The position numbers and the translations under genes are program-made. From Treponema sp. (GTDB lineage: Bacteria; Spirochaetota; Spirochaetia; Treponematales; Treponemataceae), in contig JAEETM010000008.1 of assembly GCA_016290335.1 (NCBI GenBank), forward strand, positions 1 through 64,000: a stretch of DNA of 64,000 nt, written 5' to 3'. Numbering within the stretch: position 1 is the stretch's first letter; the number at the start of each line of letters is the position of its first letter. Below the pieces are notes generated by a model. The model did no database searches. It saw only the letters and a program-made list of their open reading frames with translations, and was not told the DNA's origin. Shown one piece after another: positions 26,001 through 41,000 of this stretch.

Positions 26001-29000
26001 GTACTTATAGCAATAATATAACAGTAGATATAACATTACCTGAATCTACACTGGTAATCCCTGATGGAACTGAACTTTACGGTTCAAATGGAAATACGGT
26101 AAGCACAATTGCCAATAACGGTAAGTACTATGCAAAGGCAGCTTACTCAATCAGCGGTGTAATAACAGAAACTAACTACAATGCAACAAATGTAACTCTC
26201 ACTGCAAAGAAGAACGGTATAGCAGTAACAGCTGCTTCAGTACCTACACTTACAAAGAGTGGTGCAGGTAACAAGAACTGGAGCTTCTCAGGCATTACTT
26301 CTGAAGATGCAGAATATGAATATACTCTCAACATAACTGACCTTGCAGGAAACGAAAGACAGTACACAATCACAGTTGTTTACGATACAACCGCTCCTAC
26401 AGCAAACGTAACTACACCAAATGAAGACCTTGAAGGTGCAAGCTCAATCAGCGGTCAATCATACAACTTTGCCGGAGTTGCTTCTGATGTTACAGCTGGA
26501 ATCCTTGTAAATAAATATATGATTACACAGACTCCATTTACAGGTGCAAATGCTACGGCAATTGCTTCTGCAATTCAGACTTCTGCAAATGCAGATGAAA
26601 ATCAGGCAAGCAATAATAATCAGATTGACAAGTGGATAAGTGCAACTGCTTCAAACGGAACCTGGGCAAATCCAAAACAGCTAACAACAGAAAGTCAGAC
26701 AGGCGATCTTAATGAAGGCAAATGGTATATCTATATTTATGCAGAAGATATTCTCGGTCATTCAACAACAGCTACAAGGTCATTCTGGATTGACCAGGCA
26801 GCTCCTGCAATTACAAATGTAAGCAGAGGAACTCTCAGCGGAACAACTGCAACAAAGAATGACGTAATAATCAGCGGAAATGCAACTGATGCAAACGGAG
26901 TAACTGGAGTTGTTATCCACGATGTATTTGTACCTACAACAGCAGGACAACCAGGAGTATCAGATGTAAGCTTTACAGCTGATCAGCTTGGAACAGGTGG
27001 AAGTTTCACAAAGACATATTCTGCTGCAAGTCTTAATGATGGAACCCACACATTTACAATCACAGCAACAGATACAGCAGGAAAGACAAATACAACTACA
27101 ATCGCAGTCGTAGTAGACAAGACAGCTCCTACACCGGTACTCAGCGGTACACCAGATAAGGACGATACTAAGGGTAGTGCCTTCACATTCTCTGGAAGTG
27201 CAACAGATGCAACCTCCGGAATTGAAAAGGTAGAAATTACAATTTCTAACGGAACTCAGTCAAAGACAGTACAGGCAAGCGGAAAAGAAGTATGGTCTTC
27301 AAGAATCGGCTTCTATACAACAGGATGGACTGACGTATTCGGTACACAGGCATCTCCAATTCAGGGTGATAAGACTGTAACCATTACAGCTTACGATGGT
27401 GCAGGAAATACAAATACAGCAACAGATACATTCGTATTCGATACAGCTGACCCTACAATCAATGTAACAGAAAGCACAATCGGACAGTTCATGTCTACGA
27501 CAGGCTTTACTATCACAGGTACTATAGGCGATACTTATCAGCTTGGAACACTCAAGCTCATAGAAATGAAGGATGGTGCTGCAACAACAGCTTCCGGTAC
27601 AGACGGATATACAGTAATGACATCAACCGGAACTTCAGCTAACTTCTCTATCAAAGTACCTCTTGGAAACGTAACTCCAACAGACGGAACATATACATAC
27701 GAGTTTATAGTAACAGACTCTGCAGGACATACAGCTAACTCTAAGACCTTCACAACAACAGTAGATACAACAGGACCTTCAATAGAAGTAACAAGTCCGT
27801 CAGCAGATACTGGTGACAATGCAAAGAAAGGAACTAATGCAATTGCAGAAACAAGCTACAGATTTGCAGGAACTTCAAGCGATACAAACGGCGTTGCAGC
27901 AGTTTACTACAAGATAGCTACAGCAGCTCCGGCAGCAACAAGCGTGCCTTCACCGACATCTGATACAGCAGCTCTCCGTGCAACACTCACAGAAAGCACA
28001 TGGACAGGTGCAGGCTTCACAAAGGCAACTTCAACCACAAACTGGACAGCATTCCCAACATTTAAGGTTAAGGGTGCAAGCGGCGACGGTATAGAAGAAG
28101 GCCTCGGATGGAAGATTTACGCATATGCTGTAGATAACGCAGGTAACGTTTCAAGTGCAGCAGTTCGCGAGTTTGACGTAGATATGTCTGCTCCAACTCT
28201 TACAGCTGGAATAGCAGCGGGAACTAACTGTATTGAAAAGAATACAATCTACTACTTCAACAGTACAAACCTCACAGGTAGCTTGGGCTATTCAGATACA
28301 CTTGCAATGGCAGGTAGCGGAGCGATAAAGGTTAAAGTTGGTGAAACAGATGTTACAGGTCAAACAGGAGTATCATTGACAACATCAAGCTGGTCAATTC
28401 CAGCCGGTAAGTTTGCAGAAGGCGAAGTAACAACAATAACCTTCACAGCAAAAGACAGCGCAGGTAAGGAAACAACAAAGACTGTAACTGCTTGTAAAGA
28501 TACTACGGCACCTACAATCACAATTACTTCACCAGGTACAGACGAGTTCTTCACGGGTGAAGGAAGCAGTACACTTACACTTACAGCAACCGGTTCAGTA
28601 AACGAAACAGGAATCGGTATGGTTGCAGGTAACTTCAAGTACACAACAGGTGATCCAGAATCTGAATCAGGTTGGAGCTCATTCTCAACTTATGCCGGCG
28701 GTTCATACTGGACACAGTCACTCGAATTCACCAGTGAAGGTACAGTAAACCTCTATATCAAGGCACAGGATAGACTTGGAAATGCAACAGCAACTCCTCA
28801 GCATGTAAGATTCTCATTTGATAAGCAGGAACCTCAGATTGCAAAGACACACGGAACAATTGCAACTTACTATAAAGCAGGTGATACAATAACCCTCAGT
28901 GGTACAGCTTATGATACAAACGAACTTACTAAGGTTGAGATTATTGATACAATAGGCTCTTCAACGAATACATACTCAACAGCTAACAACGGACAGATTA

Positions 29001-32000
29001 CAGTTAACGGAACAATTGCATCAGCAAAGACTTATGCAACAGCAATAACCTGGAGCAAGACACTTTCTGCAAATGATTTGACAGATGGTTATCATAATAT
29101 AAAGATAACTGCAACTGATAGTTCTGGAAGAACATCTATAATAACAGAGAACTTCACAGTAGATACAGTTGCACCAACATTTACAGCAGACAACATAGAA
29201 ACTCCGACAGCTTACGATACAGAGATTGCAACATACACATTCAGAGGAACTGCAACAGATCCTAATGGAACCGGAGTAAAAGCCGTAAAGGTTAAGTACA
29301 GCGACGGAACAAATACTTCAGCAGAAAGAACAGCTGGAGGTGGAGCTTCCTGGTTCGATGCAGTAACCTTTGATGACATTACAGGCGTCTTCAGTGCTTC
29401 TGGCGTTAAGACAATTTCTGTACAGGTAGAAGATACTGCCGGAAACAAGAGTGAGTGGATAAGCAAGAACTTTGATTACGATAAGTCTTCTCCAACAATT
29501 GCCCTTGCTTCTTATGCACAGGCTACAAATGCTGGACCTGAATATTCTTACGGAGCAACAACTGCCCAGACTTCAGACTTTGCTGTAAGCAAGGTATTCA
29601 AGATGTCTGGTACAGTAGCTGATGACTGGGGTATTGCAACAGGTAATCCTGTAGTAATCACACAGAAGAAGGGAACAAACGGTACAGAACGAACACTTAC
29701 AGGTTTGACTTATGATGCAGAAAACAAGACCTGGACAATAGAAGGACTTCCACGTGACCCAGATTCAGTTGGAACTACAGATCTTGATACAGATGAATAC
29801 ACTTATTCAGTAACCGTAACAGACAAGGCCGGAAAGACAACATCTAAGAACATAAGGGTTAAGGTAGATAATACAGCTCCAGTAGTTGAGTTTACAAACC
29901 CTGCAGAAGACCTTGAACCATCAGCTTACCTTTCTGGAAGTACATATAACTTTGCCGGTTCTGCAAACGATACAGGAAGCGGTAACGTAGGTCTTGCTAG
30001 TTACAGTTATGCATTCACACAGAGTTCAGCAGCTCCAGCAGCCAATGCCTGGACAACAGTAAACACAATAGACGGTGACTGGACTATAAACAGAAACTTT
30101 GTAAGCGGAACAAATACAGCTTCTCTTGGAACAAACGAGCTTTGCGAAGGTCAGTGGTTCCTGCACGTTAAGGCAACTGATAAGGCCGGTAACCAGACAG
30201 CAGATGCATACCGTTCATTCTACATTGACTTGAGTGCACCAACATTGACAACTGCAATAACAACAGCAGCCAACAGCTGTATTGAATTGAACGATACATT
30301 CTACTTCAAGGGTGCTCTTACAGGTACGGCAAGTGTAAGTGATACATATGACATTGCAGCAGTAGGCAGCTCAACAACATTCAAGGTAGGAACAACATCT
30401 ATAACTACAGACAATGGATTGTCATGGAGCGGTTCAAACTGGACAATCGCAGCTTCTGCATTCAGCGAAACATATCAGGTTCTTACAATTACAGCTACAG
30501 ACTATGTAGGAAGAACTACTATAGTAACAAAGAATATCTGCCAGGATGCAACTGCACCTCAGGTTACTATTACAAAACCTGAATCAAACGGAAACATTGA
30601 TACTTCTCCAGTTAATGCACGAATCTCTGTAGTTGAGAATGGTGTAGGTATACAAGGCAAGACAGCCACGGTTGACAGTAAGGTAGAATACAGGTTCAAC
30701 GGTGGAGCCTGGACACCTACAGATTACACAAGCGGAACTACGGTAGAACAGGAACTTGACCTTGGAACTACACAGGGTGAAATGACTCTCGAAGTACGTG
30801 CAACAGATAAGCTTGGTAACACATATACAACACCAGCAACAACGTTCTACTACGACTTCCAGGATCCTGTAATAGTAGAAACAGATGAAGTAGCAAGATA
30901 TGTAAACGGAGCATTTACTCTGACAGGTACAGCTTACGATACATACAAGCTTAGCTATATAGAAGTTAAGGATACAACAGACGGTAATAAGGTATACAGA
31001 TCTAATTCTGATACTAATACGCAGATTACCTATACAGGTGATATTGAAGATGCAGTTTCAGCTGCAACAGCAACAACCTGGACTCTTGCATTCACAGCAG
31101 CAGACTGGAACAGTTTCACTGAAGGCAACCACGTATTCAAGATTACGGCTGTTGACGTATCTGGAAGAAGTGCAGAAGCACCTAACAAGAACGTATGGAT
31201 AGATAAGCATGCACCAGTAGTAACAGGTGCGGCTGTTCCAACAACAGCTCAGACACAGGGCTCTTCATTCAGATTCAGCGGAACTGCAAAGGATTATAAT
31301 AAGAATGCAGGAACAGCAAGCAGTAATTCCCTTGACTCTGGAATCAAGAAGATAGAGATACAGATTACAAACAACGGAGATGCAATAGTTGATTCAGCTA
31401 CAGCAAATGCAACAGCTACAGGCTGGATAGATGCAACAGGACAGGAAGACTGGAGTGCAGTAGTTGCTTACGATGATTATGTTGCAAACGAAACTAAAGT
31501 TTGTAATGTATTCGGTAGAGAAGGCGTTAAGACACTCCATGTACGTGCAACAGACGAATCAGGACTTACAAGCACTGTATTTACAAAGAACTTTGTATAC
31601 GATAAGGCTGCTCCGTCCCTTTCTGTTTCAACATATACTCCAGAAGGTGGTTCAGCACTTGATATAAGTTCTACAGATAATGAACCTATATTCAATGTAA
31701 ACGGAAACTTTGCATTGAGTGGTAGTGCATCAGATACAAACGGTGTAAAACAGGTAGTAATTACTCAGAAGGTTACACAGCTGGATGCGAATAATCAACC
31801 AGTATTGGATGATAATGATAACCCTGTAATAATATCAACAGATATAGAAACTCTTGACGGTAACGGTGCAACCACATTCAACTGGTCTACAAATACAGGA
31901 ACAGGTAAAGGACTTCCTCGAAATCCTACAACTAACGTAGCATCAACAGGAAATGCACTTACATCAGGTATTTACACTTATACGGTAACCGTAACAGATG

Positions 32001-35000
32001 TGGCTGGAAATGAATCAATCACAGAAGCTACAGCAAAAACAGCTTCAAAGACTGTAAAGGCAACAATCGATAAGACAGCACCTACAGTAGCAATTACAAA
32101 TCCTGCTAATGAAAATGCTAATACAGGCTTGAACGCAATAAGCGTTGTAAACAACAGATTTGCTGGAACAGCTTCAGATAACCATGAAGGTGCAACAGAC
32201 GTTGAAGCAGTATGGTATAAGATTGTAGGCCAGACTGCTGCAAATCCTGCTGCTCCACCTGCAAACACAACACAAGACAGTGCTTGGACAGGTCTTGGAT
32301 TCACAAGGGCTTCTAATACTACAAACTGGTTCTTCTCACAGGCATTCAAGGCTAAGGGAGCTACAGGTGACGGACTTGAAGAAGGACAGTACAAGGTAGT
32401 AGTTTACGCAGTAGACGCCGCTGGTAACGTTTCAAGTGCAGCTTCTCAGAAATTCGACGTAGATATGGCTGCTCCGGAAATTGAAACTAAACTTGATAAT
32501 ACAGTACTTGCTGAAAGTATGACTCAGACTAAGACTGGTGCATACGAGTTCAAGTATAAAGTAACTGAATCTTACGGACTTGCAGCTAATAATCCTGTTG
32601 TAACAATACGTAAAGATAATGTAGAGTTGACTTCTGGAACAGACTTCAGCGAAACTGTTGATGGTGATTATAAAGTAATAACAATCACTAACCACACAGA
32701 TGGCCTCTACGAATACACAATCTCTGCAACTGACTTGGTTGGCAAGAATAGTACAATCAGACGTAACATCCTGCTTGATACAACACCTCCAACGCTCACC
32801 GTAACATCTCCTGATTTATCAGGTTACCAGAACTCAACAAGCGTTAAGGTAAACGGTTCTTCAGAAGATAAGTCTGGAACACATGCGGTATGGTATTCAT
32901 TTGGTGCCGCAGACATGCCTAGTTTACCAGAAGGTGACAAAAAGGCTAATTGGAGTGCAGAGAGTAAATGGACTGATGATACTTGGACAGGATGGAAAAA
33001 GGCAAGCGGTACAACAAGCTGGAGCTTCACAGTAACTGGTGTAGAAGGTACAGATAAGAACCTCTATATTGCCGCAGTTGATACAAACGGTGCGGTAACT
33101 ACAACTGGTGCAATCTCAGCTCTTGTAAAGGTTGACGTAACTAACCCAACACTCACAGAAACAGGTATTGGTGCCGGAACTCAATACACGAATGTTAATT
33201 ATACATTGAGTGGAAAAGTAAGAGATAGCGAATCTGGACTCAAGACATCTCCAGTAATGATTAATGGAAATACTGTAACAGATATTACGCTTAGCACTGA
33301 TCAAAATGATCCTCAAGGAACTTATATTTGGAATTACCCAATAGAAGTAACTTCTAGTACAGCTGAACAACAATATAATTATGAAATCACAGCAGAAGAC
33401 AACTCTGGTCGAGTATCAACTCTTACAAGAACAGTTGTATTCGATAAGACAGATCCAACAGTAGCAACAAAGGCTATCGGAACAGTAGCAGATGGTGTTA
33501 AGAAGACAATTGGTACAGCAGACTGGTACAATACAACTCAGATTCCTGTAACAATAACAGGAAATGACAACCTTTCTGGTGTATCTTACATTGAATGTTC
33601 AACAGACTGGGATTCAACAGCTCAGGATGTAAACAACGGTAACTGGACAACACTCAGCCGAAGCGGTTCTAACTACGTTGGTCAGATTTCTTGCACAACC
33701 CAGGGAACAAACACAATCTATATCCGCGTAACAGACCAGGCTGGTAATGCAAGTACTCCGTCTAGTGCGGAATCTATTACAGTTAAGGTTGATACTGCTG
33801 CTCCAACAACATTTGAATTGGTAAGCGACAACGTATCTGCAACAGGTGTAAATCTTATTCATGGACGTGACCCAATTACGTTCACGTTCACAGTAGCAGA
33901 TAATACAAACGGAAGTGGAATTGCCGCAACAAATGGTGTGGTTCTTACAAGTGGACTTAAAGCTGGAGTAGGTACAATCACAGCAACACCAACTGCAAAT
34001 GCTAATGAATACACAATTACAATCCCTGCAGCTAAGTTGCCAACAACAGAAGACACTCCAATAAATGTAGTTATTACAGCTAAGGATGAGTTTGACCATG
34101 CTACATTATTCACTGCATTCCAGCTGCAGATGGATAACACTTATCCAAGTGCAATTGTCAATGCTATTGATGATGCCGACAAGACTACAACAGGTGTAAC
34201 AGAAGTAAACGGTACTATTACAGTAAGCGGAACAACTTCAGATACCAACACAATCACAGCGGTTAAGCTGCAGTATCAAACTTCTGCAAACGGAACCTCT
34301 GGTTGGAGTGACTGGACAGATTATACAGCAAGTGACCGTCAGGGTACATTGTACAACTGGAACTATAGTATTGATACAACAGCAAGTCCATTCTCTGACA
34401 ACACTTATGTACGCTTCCGTGCAGTTGCAACAGATAGAGCTGGCAACATGGGTAACACAGGTACAACAACTCAGTACAGTGCTGATGATGCAACAAATAA
34501 TCAGATGGTTAAGATTTCTCAATACACAGACAGACCTGTAATAAGGTTCACAAACATCACTCTTGGAACATCAACTATCTGGCTTAAGAACAGTAATACA
34601 ATCTATGGACTTATCAGCGATGATGACGGTGATGTAACAGACCTTTACTATATGTCTAAGCTTTCTACAGAAGCAAACTGGCCATCAACATGGACAGAAT
34701 TGACTCCTGTTGCAGGAAGCGGTTACTTTGAGATTACAGATGTTCCTGACGGACAGAATACAATCCGCTTTAAGACAACAGATAAGAAAAACAAACTGTT
34801 CCAGACAGATACATCTGCAAGTCCTGTCACGCTCAATGAACCAATACTTTCTGACGGTACTAACAAGCTTGACGGACTTACAGGCAGTGCAACAGTTGAG
34901 CTTACACTTAAGGTTGATAAGACATCTCCAGTTATTCAGAATGCTAAGTTCCAGATTTACAACACAGATTTGGAAACTCCTGCATGGGGAAGCTTTGTAA

Positions 35001-38000
35001 GAAATGAAACAACTTATGAAATGGTATGGACTGCAAATGAATGGAGTACAAGTCTTTCAACTCTTGGTGGTAAGTATACTAAGTTCAAGATGAAGCTTGA
35101 AGCTAAAGACCAGAACGGTGTTCAGAGTGTAACTTCAACATTCAATAGCGGAACACCAGCATTCTCTTGTGCAGTTGCAAATCCTGTTGCAGATGACCAG
35201 TGGCATGAATGGGCTACAGTTGAAATAGTTATACCAGACAGAGAAAGTGTAACTCATCAGGTAATGCCATTTGCTATCACAATTACTGATGGTGCAGGAC
35301 TTACACGCGAAGAATCTGTACAGGTAGAAGTAGATAACTCTGCTCCTGAAATTACAATCACAGAACCTTCTAGTCTGATTGGTACAAATGAAACAATGCG
35401 CGGTAATATTTCTACAACACATGCTGACGAAAGCCGTGAAACCAAGCTCTACTATGCAGTATCTAGGGCACCTCAGGATGAAACTCTTGCAGCTAACTAT
35501 GATCCAACTGAGGATTATAAACCTCGTGATGACGGTTATATAAGATATGAAAATGAAAATGGTACAGGTGATGTTATTGCAACACGATGGACGGAAATCC
35601 AAGGTCTTACAACACAGCTTAACTGGTTCGTATACTTTGATGACCGTAAAGATTCTGAAGATGTAAATCGATATGCAACTGATCATACAGCAAGGTTCGC
35701 TAAATACCTTACAGAAGATTATCTTGGTATAACAACAAATGAAGCTCTTGCTAGTTCTGATGAAGATACCCAGTATAATACTGTAACGTATGTTTACTTC
35801 TGGATTAGGGCTATTGACTCAACAGGTAATCCATCTTATGCATACAAGAGACTTAAGATTGACCCACAAGGAGACAGACCACAGGTTAGTATTATTTATC
35901 CTGCTAACGTAAATAATACGGCACCTATTCTTGGTGGTTCTATAAGAGTCAGCGGAACAGCAACAGATAATGAACAGGCTAAGAATGTATGGATTCAGAT
36001 AGATAAGGATAATGATGGAACATTCGACAAAGCCGATTTGGCATTCTTGAATACCGTTGATGAAAATGATTCTACTAAGAGAAAATACAACTATAAGCTT
36101 GGTAAGATAAGTACTAATACCGAAAAGACCTGGACTGAAATTAATACAATTGTTACTGATAATTCAATTACAGATGTAACTGATTACGGTATTATGGTAC
36201 CAGTACAGGGTGGTTCAAGCTGGTTTGTAAACATCAATGAGCAGAATGAGTATTCACCAGTTAGTGGTGAAACTACATTAAAGCTTATAGCGTATGCAAC
36301 AGATGAAACTGGTACTGGTGATAATAAGAAGATTAATAAGTCTTTACCAGTACAACAGGTAATCAAGCTTAATTCCGATAATCCTATATTCAGACAGGTA
36401 TCATTGAAGCTTGTACAGTACGAAACAAGTTCTGGTTCAGGTGTAGCATGTACAGATGGTTCTGTAAGTACTGGTACAATAGCAAATACAATGGACTATA
36501 CTGATGGAATGAGTATAAAAGGTATCTGGTTTATAACAGGTGAGGTATATCATTCTGCTGGTATTAAAGCAACTCAGATTGGTGGTGTAAATAAAACTAG
36601 TAGTCTTGGTGAAGATTATACTGGAACAGGTGCTGATGTAGGAATCAAGCTTGAACCTGCAACAATTGAAGGATATACAAATAACTACAAGTTCCAGATT
36701 CCAATAGGAAACAATACAGAAGATGCAGTAGGAACTATTTCAAAAGAAATAAGAGTTACTGCTAATACTGAAGTTGATCGTTCTGCTTCAAAAACCTTTA
36801 CTGTAAAATACGATAACAAACCTCCTGTAATTAAAACAACCGGTACAAATGTCAGCTTAAGTGAAAGTATCGCAGACAGTAGTGGCTTCTTTACATTTGG
36901 TGCAGTAGCTACAGAGGATAACGTAAACAATGTAGCTCAATCTGGTGTTGAAAGAATTGCATTCTACTTTACTCGTGATATGGATTACAACATTAAGGAT
37001 ATTGATGATTCTAATAATCCAATTTACGGTTCACATAGTGGAACTGCAACACAGACACACGACCTGTTTGATGTAATGATTAAGAACGAGAACCGAGATA
37101 CTCTTGACCCTGCAAGTGGTAACATGATAATTGATTATGCTACGACAGGAACATTCAATACTGATACAGGCGTATTTACTCCTACTGGTGGTATTCAGAC
37201 TGGTTATGTATACGAAGACGGCTTAATCTGGCAGAAGGTAACAGGTGCAACAGTATCCCTTAACTCCGTTACATTGGCTAGTGTTGGTAAGAATGTACAC
37301 AAAGGTGGACTTGCAAAGGTAAACGGTGCATTCTATAAGATTACTGGTACAAACGCAACTACGGTTACTCTTTCTGGTAATCCTGGTGATACAGAAGAAA
37401 ATGAAACCGCAACTATTCTCTTTGCTATTGCAAACATCGTAGACATTTCTGATAAGATTGGTACTGATACATTAGGATCTACGGATAATGGATATGGAAC
37501 ATATGGTTTCGGTTATTATGTAAATAACACTTCTGATGACGGAGACTTAATGATTGAATCATTCAACAAGCAGGGAACTGACTGGATTTGGGATGCAACA
37601 ATCAAGTCAACCAACCTTCCAGATGGTCCTATCACTCTGCATATTGTTGCAATAGATGGAGCTGGTAACACAGCAAGCTATGCTTACACAGCAACAGTAC
37701 AGAACAATGGTCCTCGTATTGCAGGTATTAAGATTGGTAATGACGAAAACGGTAATAATGTAATAGATAATGAAGAGTTCATTACAGATTATTCAGGCTT
37801 CTATGTAAATGGTAAGCGTGGTAATCAGGAAATGCATACAGTAACATTACCAGAAATTACAACGGATGCTAATTCAGGAAATCAGATTATCACTTCTGCA
37901 ATTAAGGCAAAGGGTCTGGTAGAAATCCAGCCAGAGATTGTCGGTGGTAACGGTGCCCTTAAGTATACTTATAGTGCATTCAAGAGAAATGCCGGTAATA

Positions 38001-41000
38001 CAGCTTGGAATACAGAAGCAACTTATAATATAACTACTCCAATATCTCTTGGTACAGGTAAACCGGTTTCTTCAGATGATAGTAATCCTGTATACGCAGA
38101 TCTTAATTATGATTCAACTCTTGGACGTAGAAAAGGTATTATTCTTACAGTTGCAGACTTTGTACAGCATAGTCTTAGTGGAAACAAAGACAAGTTTGTA
38201 TTCACAATTGGTGACAATACACCGGCAGCTACAAGCGGAGGTAACCCACAGAGTGCAACTTTGAATGTAATTATGGACGTTGTAGTTGGAGATACTAATT
38301 CAGCCCAGAACTACATCCTGCCGTTCTACTGGAAGAAGAAGGCTGGAAGTACTACTGAGGTTGTTTCAAGCCTGTTCAGGAACTCTCGTGAACAGGGTCA
38401 TATTGAACTTCCTAAGGACTGGGTATACTCTAAGTTCTACAGACCTTACGATCCAGACGATACAATTGATACAATTCATCTGTTCGACCAGGATCCTAAG
38501 GTTTCCGGTAAGATTAAGATTGAAGGTGTTGCACACGATGATGTATTGCTTGAGGATATTAAGCTTACTCTCAACAAAGCCTTCACAGGATTTACTGCTG
38601 ATACAGAAGTTACAATTGCATCTTACAGCAACGGAACCTGGACTTATCCTGTAACTGGAACTCAGCTTACGGATGAAGCAAACGGAACTATCAATGCAAC
38701 AACTGGCTGGTCTGTAAACATTTCTAAGGCAACTTATGGTGACTTACTGGCAACTGGCCTGATTACTTCTATTCCGACATACATACGCAACAATGAAGAA
38801 GTTCCATTTGAAGAGGATGATGAAGTTCCTTATGCATCACAGAATTACGGTCACGTAGTACACTGGACATTGTATCTTGATACAGCTTCACTTGGTACAA
38901 TTGCTGCAACCGACGTTGCTGTCACAGCAACAGCAAGCGACCGCGGTAACCCAACTTGGAATTCTTCTACAAGTGCAGTTGATTACACATCAAATGCTGC
39001 TGTGGTTACAAATGATGCAACTGGTTACACTGGTGCGGTAACAAAGAATGGCAATGAAATTGCTGTAGGTGACCTCACAGGCAAGCTCAAGATGGATGTT
39101 GTTCCGTATATTACTAAGGTTACGACAGCACTTGCTGGTAAGCTTAAGTCAAGTATTAAGGCGGCTTACTCACGAACAGCACTTGGTCACTATATTGCAA
39201 GAAGTACAGAATCTATTACAATTACAGGTTTCAACCTTGGTGATAATGGAACTTATAAGCCTGAATATGGTAGTACTGCCCTTACTGGAAGTACTGGAAC
39301 AACTGTATCACTTGCAGCAAGTAACATTACAACTTCTGGTGAAGTTTCTCTTACTGTAAACAGTATAGAAACTCTCAACAACAAGAATAACAACAACTCA
39401 AGCGGACATACTGAAGTTACAATTACTGAAGGCAGCTCTTACAATGATAAAAACAACTATGCATATAACCGAATGCCAAACCGAACAAGCAATAACCTGC
39501 TAACAGATGATGTTGTAGTAGATGTTTGGGAGTTTGATAGTGATGCTGCTAAACCAAGAAGTGGTGAATTACGAGAACCAATAATGAGGATAAATCCTGT
39601 TACTGGTAAGGTAGGACTTGCGTTTGTAAGTGGACCAGGTGATTTTGCTATGGCAGGTGGTACTAGTGGAACAAATAACGCAACTGAGAACAGTAATCCA
39701 GGAAATAAGAATATGTACTCATATAATCTCTGGCAGAACAACTTTGCAACCTTTAATAACATTAGTTTTGCCTATGATGAAAATGGTTATTCACATGGAA
39801 CAACAACAGGTCTTGACACAAACCCTGCCGTAGGAACAAAACATGCAGGACGATTCTCATATTTCTATAGTAGATGGGGAAGAAGTGGAACGGGAACTGG
39901 TGCAAATTACGAAGGTATGCAGGCAATACGTCTTGAATCAATAGCTGTTCCAGAAACACCAAGAGGTACAGGATTTACTATTAACGGATATAATGATATT
40001 AAGCTTTTGATAAAAGGAGAAATTCCAGATAATGATTCGCTTTCTGAAACACGTTTCTATTCACCGTCAATTGTCACTACTGTAAATGGAAATACAACAT
40101 CGGTTTATCTTGCTTACTATGATAGTATACAAAATCAGATTCGTTTCAGATATAATAGTGCATTAAATGCTACTTGGAGTGGTAGTAATAATGATGCTGG
40201 TAAGAAAGCCCATCCACTTAATGATAAGGATCAGTTTGTTGATAATTTAGTTAGAATTAATAAAAATGCAACTAATAACTCTACAACTGTAACTGATTAT
40301 GATGTATATATGGCTACAAAGAATATGGCCGATAATTCAACTACTCCAAGTGTTGATTATGAAATCTATTATGAACCTAAAACTACTTATTTCAGCTTAA
40401 TTGCAGGTGTAGATTACCAGCAAGGAACACAGACAACAAAGAATGGCAAGCGAGTTCTTACAGGATATGATACAGGTTATACAGCTTATAAGTATGTTGC
40501 TATAGATGCAATAGGAAAGAATAAGTTTAATCCTGTTAAAACAAATGATGTTGTAGTTGCTGTATGGTATGATGGTACAAGTTTGAGATATGCTTATAAT
40601 GATAATCCTACAAGTGGCTTGGATAATGGTACTGCTGGTGGCTGGAAGGGTAATAAGGTTATATTTGCTGATGGTGGTGAACATTGTGCAATAAAGGTTG
40701 ATCCTAATAATGGAATACATATTGCAGCTTATGTAGACGGTAGTTTACGTTATGCTTATCTTTCAAGTTATGATGATAATACGTATGTAGAAAACTATGA
40801 TACTCCAGCAACAAATAAAGCTGTAATTGTAGACTCTTTCACTATCACTGGTGAAAGAATTACAATTGATGCAGGACTTGCACAGGTTCCAGGAACTACA
40901 ACTTATGTTGTAATTCCGTACATAAGCTATTTCAATGGTACAGCACGTTTACCAGCTGTTGCACATCCTATTATTAAGAGCAGTATGAATTATGCTGCTC

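Noticed and set aside
12200..32452. Regular repeats considered as a CRISPR or satellite array
   Set aside because: The repeats are 2-3 kb, in frame and coding throughout, with no short repeat-spacer pattern.
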